Positions 35,266-45,778 of a DNA stretch of 64,000 nt are shown here, one piece after another. The position numbers and the translations under genes were made by a program. The notes beneath the pieces were generated by a model. The model saw nothing but the letters and a program-made list of their open reading frames with translations, ran no database searches and was not told the origin of the DNA. The DNA comes from Agapanthus africanus. Taxonomy: Eukaryota; Streptophyta; Magnoliopsida; Asparagales; Amaryllidaceae. Each line of letters opens with the position of its first letter. The first letter of the stretch is position 1. The stretch spans positions 632,206,189 through 632,270,188 of the forward strand of contig CM057338.1 of the NCBI GenBank assembly GCA_030015575.1. Direction: 5' to 3'.

Positions 35266-37304
35266 TGTTAGTGTATATGCCCTAGAGGCCATTACTGTAT
35301 CATACTAGTTTGTATATTACTTAATGGAAGCTTGGGATATTCACCTTGTATTGACATTCTTGCTCAAAATAGTAGTATGCTACTTGGTTTGTTTCTGCTT
35401 TAATGTGTGCATGTGTTTCTTATAGCATATCGCCTTTACACATTAGTAGAGCCCTTAGGATCTTTGCTTGATTACCAGCGTTGTGATGGCAGTCACACTC
35501 GTGGGGGCTGGGTAATCCACAAGCACATCCTTATGCAGGTCCCTAGTCGTAGGACTATCGAGACAGGGCGTCGATACTCCGGAGTAGACTAGCGTATGCG
35601 CTTCTCATTCTAGCTTGGGAGACGGTCTGTCCCACAGCCGTCAGTACGTCGTACCTGAGATAGTATGCGGGTGCTCGTTAGGTTACGAGTACACTGGATA
35701 GGACTCGTCGGGAACTGTTGGTTGGTATTATACCTATCGTCAGTTATCAGTTCCCAGATGACATGAGTACAGCTTAGTCCGTTGACTTTACACCGTCACT
35801 TCGCCTCGAGTGTGTTCCCACTGTTCTTAGATTGCTACGCTACCACGGCTCAAAGGAGTCGTGCAAACAGGTAGCAGTTGGGTGCAGTCCCGAAGCACTT
35901 GGAGGCAGTGACGGTTAGACAGGATTCGTCTCTCCCGGTATTGAGGGTTGATATTGCGCTGTGTCTAGGAGAGCCGTTACACAAAGTCCCTGGCCAGGGC
36001 AAGCGAGATATACCGGTAGGTTTCCAGTGTTATCTCAGGGTGTTCTGGGCTACACTCCGACACGACTTGTACCGCTATTAGGGGACTGACGTTTACCGCC
36101 CCCTAGGTCCGCCATGCGATACTTTTAGACGAACAGACCGGACTGTACGGAGACTGTCACATTCAGGCTCAGTAGGAGTTCAGATGGGTTTACCTCGTTA
36201 GTCTTCTTATCGGCATCTACCTGAGGACCGTTACGTACAGCTAGTGCCACTTGCGGTCTGTGGTTAAACCCACTGCCAGCGTAGTGTCGAGTCTTTAGAG
36301 TCCCACACAGAGGGTTATTCGCCTTTAGGCAAAACGAGTAGAGGTCGCATGGTTTTGCGACGGAGTTCGTTCATATCCGCACACTTGTGCACGTTTGGTG
36401 TCCGGACAGCTTATACTAGCGGGCTTTGGTTTAAGCCAGATCCTAGTATGGGTTTTGGGATTGGTTTTATCTCTTTGTATTCGTGTTCCTCGGAACACGG
36501 ATACGGGTGTGTATGCACAGTTGACTGAGGCAGAGGCAGAGAACTTTCATTAGGGTTGATGACCATTGTCATTTTCTTAACCCTAATGTTTATGTGTGAA
36601 ATATGATTATTAATATTAGTTAATTATAATTGTGTCATGGTTAAGGTTGTTGACCATTTGACTATGGTTGACTTGTTGACCTATGTTGACATATTGACCA
36701 TCATCATTTCATATCAAAGATGCTCTTTGATTCTTGCAAAAGTAATTAATGTGAAATGATAATGGTCATTTCAAGATTAACCATCATAATTATCTTTAGC
36801 TAATTATTTAATTATCATAATTCACATATATGAGAGAAGGTTGGCTTTATCTTCTCATTCTATCATTCTCATTCTCTCTCATCCTCTTCTTCTCTCTCAA
36901 AGCTCTTCCCTCTCATGAGTTGAGAACCGTTGAGCTTGAGATAAAACCTTCAAAATTACTCTCTACTCTTTCTAAGGTTCTAGGTTTAGCACACCAAGCA
37001 CCTTAGTTACTTCTAGTTTGAGGTTGGAGCCAAAGGTAGAGGCCCTCGGGTGGATCTTTCTTCGGCAAGAGAAGGCGACGAGGAGAACCCGTTCATCCCA
37101 CTCCAAGGAGCAAGAAGAGAAGGACTTCAAGACTTAGGTATAACCCCTTAACCGAGTAGCTAACACTTTTAGCTTGGTAGTTAGTTTATGTTTAGTAAAG
37201 ATCCTCCTTTAGTATAGTCCATGTTGCCTAGTGTTGTAAAAATTGAATTTTTCATAACATTTCCGCCTCCCCGTAAGCACCGGGGTGGGCAACGTGGACT
37301 TACA
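35266..37304 (+). repeat. 3' LTR of Cop-D
   Basis: 2039 bp from TGTTAGTGTATATGCC to CTTACA, of the same type as the Cop-B LTR but clearly diverged. It carries the GTCGCA-TGGTTT-TGCGAC hairpin (36344-36361). Cop-B has GCCGTA/TACGGC at the homologous place. No primer site follows; the target Gyp-E LTR resumes at 37305. Confidence 0.88.
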
Positions 37305-39156
37305 GACGTATCTCAAATACGAATCCTGTTATATCACCGATCTCACGGTCTCAAATCAATCTCATCGACTCACCTCAAATCCCAAATACTATACTCAAAT
37401 CCAGTATGTGAACACATGAATATATATTCCCACATAAGCACAAATGAAAGAAGAATGTATGCAAGTATGGGTGTGTGTAGGTGTGGCGCAACTACTACTC
37501 TAGGGCTTCGCAACACTAAACTAATCCGATCACACCAAAAATCTATCTTTATCATCAATAAACTCAACAATATATAATCAATATATATGTGTGTATACGT
37601 ATTCGTATACATCACCACGAACTGCGGGAGTGCTATACGCCATCCACCCGACTTCTCCCCGTAGATATAAATCTACTCACCTTGCTTCTTGTGTGCCGAT
37701 GCCGATGTCTCCATCTTTATCTTCAATGCCTCGACGTCACGCGGGGTACCTACAAGGATATCAAAAACGCTAAAGCACATGAAAATCACATCGAAAACCA
37801 AAACGGCATACACTACGCCCATAGGTACAAACCTATGGTCTTGCATGCAAACACGACCAATAACCCTTTGCCGTTGACGTTCAAACGCCTCCCGACAGAA
37901 ACGAATCACCAAAATACCAAAATCCATGCTAAAACAAGTCGTAAACCATGCCCCAACTCATGAAAATTACCCCAGATTCTATCATATATGGAATCAGTCA
38001 AAATTGCACATGCCAAGGGTCAAGTTTACTGGAAATATGACCCAGAAACAAAAACGAGGGGGTTCCAACCTGGTCTGGCCACAAATTGCGGTCAGAAGGG
38101 ATTTATCTGTGGCCTTGGGAAGGAGATAGGGGCTAGGGTTTTGTGTGGTGGTTCCAAGGTGCCTGTACATCTCACTGTCCAACCAAAATTATTTTAGGAG
38201 TTTCGGGGTTAAGGCAGATTTCCAAATACACTCCCAGATTTACAGTTTTCCCGATATCGTTTTCTTAATTCCGTATTTTCGGTTTAAGCTTCAGGTTTTG
38301 TCCAAAATATCATCACACCAGGGGTTTTAAGGTCACAACAAGCCTCAATTTCACTTTACAACTCAATTCAACTCCTAACCCTAACTAGAAATTTCCAAAA
38401 TCCATCAAAACCCATAATATCGACATGAAACAAGTATTGATGCACAAGAAATCAAAATATTGCTCTAAAGGTGCAGAAATTGCCTCCTTTGGCAACTCAA
38501 GAAAATTCTTGAGTTGCTCAAAGTCCTCAAGATCCACTCTTTCTTAGTCCAATGCGATCCTCTCGAGCTTGTGAGCAAGTTTTGTGAAGAGGGAATGGGG
38601 TTTTGGGTTTGTTTTCATGTAGTATTTGGGGATTGAAAATGAAGGAGGGGAAAGGGAAGGGCAAGAGCAGCAGCAGCTCATATGGGAGAGGGAGAGAGAA
38701 ATGGTGTGAGAAATGATGGGGGAGGCATGGTTCAAAAAGGAAAGTTGACCCTCACTTTCTCTCTCATCATCATTCTTTACTCTTTTTTTTCTTTTCTTTT
38801 CCTTTCTTTTCCTTCTCACTCAATGGCAAACCCTAAGCAACCATACACCCAAAACATGTAGGAAAATGTAAAAAGTGTGGAAAAATGATATGTGCACATT
38901 TTTGCACAAAAATGCTGAAAACCCGATTAGCGATTTTTAATCGCGATTAGCACTAAAATAGCATATAACTAACCATAAAAACTTAAAAATGGCATAATTC
39001 CATAAAATACCCTATTTTAGAATTTTCCAAAATTTTTCCAAAATTTTCCCTGTTTATCGGTATTTAATTATACCGAAATATTAAAATATTCATTAAAAAT
39101 TAATATTAAATTATAAAATTCCCAAAAATAATATTTTATTTTTTTGAAATGTTACA
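37305..39156 (-). repeat. Gyp-E right LTR (other end missing)
   Basis: Begins GACGTATCTCAAATACG, equal to 11274 onward in the left copy, and runs past the left copy's breakpoint to TTACA at 39156. ORF-like stretches are shared with the left copy only by homology. The hairpin at 38075-38095 is the counterpart of 12070-12090 with one mismatch. A pyrimidine-rich area lies near 38756-38820. Confidence 0.75.
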
Positions 39157-39473
39157 GATTGTGCTTATGTAAAGTTTAGTCCCATAATTCTGTATTCTTT
39201 CTAAACAAACAATTTCTAAAACTGCTAAAAAAATAAAAATAAAAATAAAAATTCAAAAATTTATAAAAATTTTCCACTTCTACACTCCCTACTTTTCATA
39301 ACATGGGTACCCCAAAATGACCAACTGTTGCCGAACTTTGGTACCCACAACCAGACATTTCTTCTTACGGTTCTTGCTTTGGCCGAACTTTGAACGATCC
39401 ATCCATGCCCAAAATTTTATTGAAAGATCGAATAGACGCGTCCAGGACAAACTATTAGACTCGGCAATCCAAT

Positions 39474-40205
39474 TTGTATCAACCATTACAACCTACCCCA
39501 CCTTCTTGCATTGATACCCCTTTTGAGAGTCACATTTCGATTCCAAGACCCATGTCCATTGCCGACAGAATCGACCAATCTCGTAGCCGATCATTCACTT
39601 CTTTCACCACTTCCAATTCTTTTGATCAACAATTCAAATCATATTCATATCAGAATATTGATCCTAATCCTGTCCAACCATTCGATTCCTATCACTCCTA
39701 CCTGACTTTTACACCTTCCCTAGACATTGCTTCTGACCAGCCATTTGGGAGTTTCACGTATCCACACGAATTTGAATCTTTTACTGAAACCCCTTCACCA
39801 CCCATGTCTAGTCTTGAACAGTCGTTGGAAGAATTTTGGGTGGCGTCGTGCCAACAGATGATGGATTTGAATGCGTCCATGGCCGCCCTCATACAACCTA
39901 CTGACCCGGTAGCTAGTTTTCAACCAACTCCAAATTTTCCAATATATGATGAGGCGGTAGGACAGGTTGAGAATTTGAGTAGTGGGAGTGAGCGGTACAC
40001 TCTTCCAAATCAAACCTACCCAGTGCAAATTGAATCCCACAACTCCGGTTTTGAATGCCTATCAAGTGTCCCAAATGATTTACCAATTGAAGATAGAATG
40101 TTTAATGAGTTGTGCGACTTTGTAGTGTTTGATTTACCGGATTGTGAAGGGACCTGTCAAGTGAAACCACACCCAAACCCTTTGACCTCTACACCTCCAT
40201 CCTAG
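39474..40205 (+). pseudogene. Gyp-X ORF a, 243 codons, unknown (possibly gag-like)
   Basis: An uninterrupted frame from ATG 39474 to TAG 40203-40205, rich in Ser, Pro, Phe and Tyr. Upstream the frame carries related peptide (YPQPDISSYGSCFGRTL, about 39350) but with stops, so the ATG is probably not the original start. A segment SLEQSLEEFWVASCQQMMDL faintly resembles the C-terminal part of plant gypsy gag proteins, where Gln-rich tails follow a SLED-type motif. I am not sure of this. No zinc knuckle is seen. The protein is probably no longer made. Confidence 0.4.
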
Positions 40206-40221
40206 AACCTGAATTGATTGA

Positions 40222-41019
40222 AATCATTCTTTTAACGAGGTGTCTGATAATATTGATTCTCACTTGATTGAGGATATTGACGCTGGGAATATTTTGGATG
40301 ATGAACCCACAGTTTTAGATGAGTTTGTCTCTCCAATTCATCATGTCCTTTCACTTCCGTATGGACATCATCCCGAGTCATTAGTTGTTTTTCACGAACT
40401 CCATATGCGTCTTGATATTGATGATGATAAGTGCATGGATGAGCTAATTTTTGAGGTGAATTTTGAGGATAGTATTGAGGATGAACCAGTTTTATTTGAT
40501 GAGTCGGATTTTCCAATTCATCCTGTCCCTTTCATCGACTGTGCACACCCTCCAGAACCTTTAACCGATACCATTTCTCAATCACTTCCCTCCATCCTTT
40601 CCATCTTTCCGACCTTGCAAGACACCGTAACACATTCATTTCCTATGTCTGGTTTACCAAGTCCGGTCTACCCATGTTTTCTTATGAATCATGAGAGGTT
40701 TGACCCCATTTCTCAACGGGTTGATAGACTAGTACAATCACTTTTTAGACATCGGTCATTACAGCTTGTACTAATTTATTCACTCCATTTTCACCCTCAA
40801 GTTCGTAGTCCATTTCTTTCTCCCCTCCACCATTCTTCTTCTCTACTGAGACCATACGCCGCTTCCATCCCCATACGGTCTCGTGTATTCTCCATTTCTT
40901 TCCTCTCCGCATTCTTTCACCAACCGCTGCATTATCACGATAAAATTTTTGAATGGTTGGTGCTAACTTTTGGCCTGTGTAAGGCCTTGTATAGATTGAT
41001 ATTATTCTCTCCCCCCTAA
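40222..41019 (+). pseudogene. Gyp-X ORF b, acidic repeat protein remnant, unknown
   Basis: Open frame from 40222 with no nearby ATG (the first M of a 259-codon reading would be GTG at 40240), in a different frame from ORF a. The two were probably one gene broken by frameshifts near 40205-40230. It has a repeated motif: LDDEPTVLDEFVSPIHH and, about 60 residues later, IEDEPVLFDESDFPIHP, each followed by HPES or PPEP. The second half is Ser/Leu/His-rich and low in information. I do not recognise the family. It could be a gag tail, an env-like ORF or an extra ORF of a Tat-type element. Confidence 0.35.
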
Positions 41020-41102
41020 CTCTTTTGAATGGTTGGTGCTAACTTTTGGCCTGTGTAAGGCCCTGTATAGATTGATATTATTCTCTCCCCCCTAACTCTG
41101 AA
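40951..41102 (+). repeat. 76-bp tandem duplication
   Basis: GAATGGTTGGTGCTAAC...CCCCCCTAACTC occurs at 40951-41026 and again at 41027-41100 with one visible difference (CCTTGT and CCCTGT). The first copy includes the end of ORF b. Confidence 0.92.
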
Positions 41103-41242
41103 CTTTAACGCTTAAACAGTGGAAACACTGTTTCACTTAAGTTTGTGGGAACCTTTTTGTGTATATATATTTTGTTCATAAATAAATAAAAAAAATAACA
41201 AACAGGGGAGCGCCGACAGTTTTGACCCTCTTGGTGTAGCCT

Positions 41243-41280
41243 GACAGTGAGGGCACTGTCAAGTTTAAGTTTGGGGGTGT
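41243..41280 (+). other. Hairpin followed by internal polypurine-like motif
   Basis: GACAGTG-AGGG-CACTGTC (41243-41260) is a perfect 7-bp stem. It is followed immediately by AAGTTTAAGTTTGGGGGTGT, which resembles the terminal tract AAGTTAAGCTTGGGGGTATT at 42521-42540. Confidence 0.65.
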
Positions 41281-42520
41281 GCTCGGTAAGCTTTCATCCT
41301 TCACATTCATTTTTATATTCTGCATTTGCATACTTATTTAAAACCCACAAAAAATCGAAATTTTTTCCAAAAAAAATATAAAAACTTTGTCTTCAAGTTA
41401 GCTAGTAGGGTAACTTAGATTTTTATTCCGAAAATTTAGTTGATACGTTAGAAATAACTAAATCCTAGGCTTAGGAATTGAAAACCCTAACAATAACCCT
41501 CTTTCTGTTTAACCTTGGTAATTATACGTCCATGCAGTTTTTTTAGAAGTAGGTAATTTTGAGTTCAGTTCTTGAGTTAAGTCGAGATGAAGGGAAAATA
41601 TTGAAGTTTTACTGAAGGATAAGTCTGAAAAATAGTTCCTATTCTTGAGTCAAAATTTAGAAAGTATATACCCTACAAACTGCACATACACGCACCTTGA
41701 AACTTGGGATAGTAGAGGATACCTAGAAATACTCTTGCCTGAAAACCTAGTATGAAAGAAAAAACGGTATTTAAAGCTAAACACCAAAAAGAGCATATTG
41801 AAAAATATATCCGTTCTTGAAAAAGAAAAAAAATAAAGAAAAGAAAAATAAATAAATAAATTCAAGACCTGGAAACTTCTAATTACGTCTTAAGCCCACA
41901 CATTCAGTAATCGACTGTTAGTGCCTCAAGAAGCATTAATAGTCGCATGAGAGGTGTGTGAGCAAAAACGTCCATCATTAATGAAAAGAAGTAGTATTAG
42001 GTATTAAGGAAAGGGTACTATAACTTGAATTGAATTCTTAAGTGTAGGGGTGAAAATTTACACACACGTAGGCGTATACGATCGATGTTTGGAGGAAAGA
42101 TAGAAATAAAGAATAAGACTTATGTTTTCTGTAAACTTGATAAAAATCCCTGATTGGAGACCGCACTTTTAGAAGGAAAACTCAGGAGAGACCGAGATCT
42201 TTCTAAACTGTAAAACGTGTAGGATCTGGGGTTGTAAATAGGAGGCGTGAAACATAAGGGTTGGATATTTCTAATTTAGGATGATAGGATTTCTAATCTA
42301 GATACTAAACTGTAAGAGTAGAATCGATGTTAACTTATGAAACTAGCTTGATGGGATTTTACGGGTAGTATCTGCTGAAAACCCTCAGGAGACAACACTC
42401 TTCCTACTAGAGACACCTAGAGGTTTAACGGCTTGTTGCACGAGCTCAGTGCAATCGCGTTCCCTGCGAAAGTGAGGTTAGGAATTTTTGTGAATAATTA
42501 GTTTTGCTCGGGACGAGAAA

Positions 42521-42540
42521 AAGTTAAGCTTGGGGGTATT
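42521..42540 (+). promoter_or_regulatory. Polypurine tract of Gyp-X
   Basis: AAGTTAAGCTTGGGGGTATT ends exactly where the X LTR (TGTTCATACC) begins. It is preceded by GCTCGGGACGAG, an arrangement common just upstream of the 3' LTR in plant gypsy elements. Confidence 0.75.
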
Positions 42541-43546
42541 TGTTCATACCAGAATATTGCATTTAATACCACCCATTTTTATGCTCGTTTGTTTATAGGA
42601 AGGTGCTTTTAATCTGTGTTTGCTACATATTTACAGACTACAGGTTCCTAATCCAAAATAACGCAAATGATACAAAATCTCCACGGTTACGTCAAAATCC
42701 AGAACATCTGTTGCCAACAGATAAAAGCCAGGTTCCGGTCATCCGTATCTGTCCAGTGCTGCTTACCAGTTCCAGAAACAAGACAAATGACAGTGGTCAT
42801 TCGTGTCTCGGACAAGCATAGAGCACGAGAGGGACAGCACAAGAATCAATGGGTGCGCGGAGCTCGAGGGAGATGAGGTCAAAAGAATTATTTTTGATGC
42901 CAATTTGGACTATTGCAGATCTGAAGAAATTGAGGATGCAATTTGCAATTTGGAACATGTAGAACAACAGAAGAGAGCAACACAAGAAACTCCACAAAAA
43001 ACGACAAGTCAGCTCCTCAAAATAGCCGCGGAACCACGACCAAAGTGGCGACTCGGCCGCGGATCTGCGGCCGAGTTGACTCAGTGTCAACTCGGAATTT
43101 TGGGATAGTTTGGTCATTTCATTTGGGCTCAGAATCTTGCCCTAGGGTTTCAGCTCTCTGCCTATAAATAGCCCAGTTTTGTGCCAAGTTAGGATGCTTC
43201 TTTTTAGTTAGGATTTAGTTTAGCTTTAGTTCTTCTTCTTCTTCTTCTTCTTCATGTATTCCTCCATTAAAATGTAGTGAGAGCATTGAGTGGATGATGA
43301 AATGAATATGAGAGTTTTTTATTTTGTATCTTTTAATTCTTGCATTGTAATTTTAATTCTAGTGTAACTTTTATTATTTGTTGTTAACTAGTTGTTGTTA
43401 TTTCTTTCTCTTTTTCTTTTCTCTTTTCCGTATTATTTTCAAGCCGTGATACTCGACGGAATTCCTTTCTAAGGTGAGGACCCAAGTGTTAGCTTGCACC
43501 ATTTGTAAAACCATATTTTCCTTTTCTCTCTTTTCTTCCTTCTTGT
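42541..43546 (+). repeat. Gyp-X LTR copy 3, left part
   Basis: Matches the first 1.0 kb of copy 1 and is interrupted by Cop-A2 within CTTCTTGT. It resumes at 63909. It keeps the TATA-side hairpin (43073-43093). Confidence 0.9.
43163..43171 (+). promoter_or_regulatory. TATA box of Gyp-X LTR copy 3
   Basis: TATAAATAG in the same context as at 5140 and 6882. Confidence 0.7.
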
Positions 43547-45765
43547 TGTTAGTTATATGTATGCCCTAGAGGCCATTACCATACATAGGATGTATATTGT
43601 AGTGGATGCTTGGACATATATAGGGAGGACTTTCTTGCTCGACATGATAGTATGCTATCTGGTTGCCCTTTACATTAACGTGTATACTCATTGTCTCTCT
43701 GTTACATGTTGGTAAAGCCCTTAGGATGTGTACTTGACTACCTGGACTATGATGCAGATCATACTAGTGGGGACATGGTAGTCCATAAGTACATCCTTCA
43801 AGGTCCCTAGTCGTGGGTGTATCGAGACAGGGCATCGATATACCAGAGTAGACTAGCGTATACCTTCTCGACCCATACAGATGGGCGATGGATGATCCCA
43901 TATCCATTGGTGTTTGACATCAGAGATGATATACGGGTGCTCAGTGGAGACTGGGTACACTGGACGGACTCGCCGAGAACTCCTAGATGTTATTATACCT
44001 TACGTCAGATGGCAATTCTCTGGTGACACTGGTACAGAGTAGTCTGTTGACCCGAGATCGTCATAGAGTCTTGTGTGATTCCCACTGTGCTTTGATTTCC
44101 ACCTTACCACGTCCAAGAGGGCGTGCAAAACGGTGGTTTTTGGGTACAGTCCCGAATCACATGGAGGCAATGAGCGATAGGAGGGGATTCGTCTCTCCCG
44201 GTATAGGGGGTTGATGTTGCGCTGTGTTCGATTGGCTATAACCGGAAATCCCTGGCCAGGGTTGCTGAGATTTACTGGTAAGTGTTACCAGTAGTTTCTC
44301 GAACTGTTATAGACCTCATATCGACACGACTTATCGAGCTACTGGGGTCTGACGTTTACCACCCCTAGGCAAAATATGCGACATATCAGACGACGAGACC
44401 GGACTGTAGGGTAAGTGTTACTGGTTGGATTCACAGGAGTGTGAGCGGGCTTGCTCATCGATCTTCTGATAGCTCAATACCCGGGTGGCCGTTACGTTTA
44501 GCAGACTGCTTGCGGCTTGTGGGTCATTGATATGATCATCACCTGCTGCCGGCGTATTGACGAGTCTTTAGAGTCCTACACAGAGGTTTCCTGGCTCAAG
44601 CGAAACGAAATAGGAGCGCATATGAGATATGTGCGGGATCGAGAATAATGCGTGTATGTGATACCGTATTCCATTCTCGCGATAAATGTATCCATTGGTT
44701 GTATGCGATATAACCTAGTTATCGATTCAAGCATTGATTCGATAAGCCGATACATTGAATATTAGTTGGTTATATGCGATATGACCGGGTCGTTAAATCA
44801 AGTGTTGATTTAATGATTTAATGCATAATTATATATTTGATATATTACTTTGCATTAACTAGTATTGGTTCACTTTAAATTGATTTTCTCACTTGAATTG
44901 TGCAAGTTGTATATGTGATATACATTTATGCACATGATTGTATCATGTTTGATGATACATGCTTACTTGGTTAAGTGTAAAGAATTAAACTATGGTTAAA
45001 CTAATGATTAGGGTTTTGTTTTTCCATTTACTTATTTATCTATTTATTTATCTTATTCATTTTGGAAAAGAGAAAGATGAATGGTGGCTTTATTTGTTTT
45101 TAGTTGAACATTCATGAAACTTTGACTAAGTCACCATTCTTGTCTCATGCTTAACCCTAACCATATGAACTAACCATAGAACATTCTCTACACTTAACCA
45201 AGGGTTAGTAAATGATAAGTATTGATTTATTTATCTATTTTATTCAACACTTATCATATCTTTTTCTTCTTCTTCATGAGCAAGAAAAAGAAAAGCTTTC
45301 TACACCAATGGCAACTTGAGAAATCAAGTGAGAAATCCAATTCTAAAGTGAACCCACCTCCTATTTCTTCATCCTCTACCTCTTGCCAAGTAGTATAGGG
45401 TGTTCTCTTCACAAGTTTCATGACTTGGTGAAGTGGGAGCTTGATCTTGTGATGCCTCGACGTAGATCATCTTCGGCATCGTTGTCGATGACCTAGCCCG
45501 CCCATTTCTCCGATGAAGCCGACGCTAGAGCCCGGGTTTCCATTTGGACAGCGAGGAGACTTCATTGCGGAGCTATGGAGGTGGAGGACCGGATCTACAA
45601 AGGTTGTATTTCCGTTTACTCGTAGTTAAGTTGTTAACTAGTTTATTGTTTCGCCTAAAATCTAGTTAACGATCCGTATTAGGGTTTCTCGGCACCCGTA
45701 AAATTTGAAAGTGGCATGGTTGATGCCTTGTGAGACCTCTTGGAACGTTGCCTAGGAACCCTACA
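43547..45765 (+). repeat. 5' LTR of Cop-A2
   Basis: 2219 bp, TGTTAG...CCTACA. Close to its 3' partner; one visible difference is TTGGAACGTTGCC near the end, against TTGGGAGTGCC. CTGGTAA-GTG-TTACCAG (44275-44291) is a perfect small hairpin containing a donor-like GTAAGT. Confidence 0.93.
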
Positions 45766-45766
45766 G

Positions 45767-45778
45767 TGGTATCAGAGC
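45767..45778 (+). promoter_or_regulatory. Primer binding site of Cop-A2
   Basis: TGGTATCAGAGC one base after the LTR; the next base is T, where the other elements have C. Confidence 0.9.

Larger units (their letters stand above)
12171..37304 (+). mobile_element. Cop-D: copia element with partial gag, 5' end deleted
   Basis: The retained parts are the gag C-terminus through RNase H (12171-15353 and 35220-35251), a polypurine tract (35252-35265) and a 3' LTR (35266-37304). The 5' LTR, primer site and first part of gag are missing: the left boundary runs straight into the Gyp-E LTR at 12170. The right junction is clean, since the LTR ends CTTACA and the target continues GACGT in the second Gyp-E LTR. 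Cop-C sits in its last codons. Confidence 0.8.
8847..39156 (-). mobile_element. Gyp-E: element with about 4.3-kb LTRs, internal part lost
   Basis: Outer ends are TGTCACGTCCCG at 8847 and TTACA at 39156, flanked by a perfect TSD GATTG (8842-8846, 39157-39161). Two LTR portions remain: 8847-12170 and 37305-39156, which overlap in sequence for about 0.9 kb. Joining them gives an LTR of about 4.3 kb. No internal coding region is left. On the minus strand the LTR starts TGTAACATTTC and ends GGGACGTGACA, a form I associate with plant Tekay/Del-type gypsy elements, so minus orientation is inferred. Cop-D, Cop-C and Cop-A1 are nested inside. Confidence 0.7.
39157..42540 (+). other. Gyp-X internal region, 3' part
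   Basis: Continuation of X after Gyp-E (TSD GATTG). It contains a decayed ORF area (39303-41019), a 76-bp tandem duplication, a hairpin plus polypurine-like motif (41243-41280), about 1.2 kb of AT-rich non-coding sequence (41281-42520) and the terminal polypurine tract. No protease, RT, RNase H or integrase motif was seen anywhere in X, so X as preserved here is non-autonomous. Confidence 0.65.

Noticed and set aside
38544-38819. 91-codon minus-strand ORF starting MRRKRKEKKRKK
   Set aside because: It is the antisense of a pyrimidine-rich LTR tract. Low complexity, no support from the other LTR copy.
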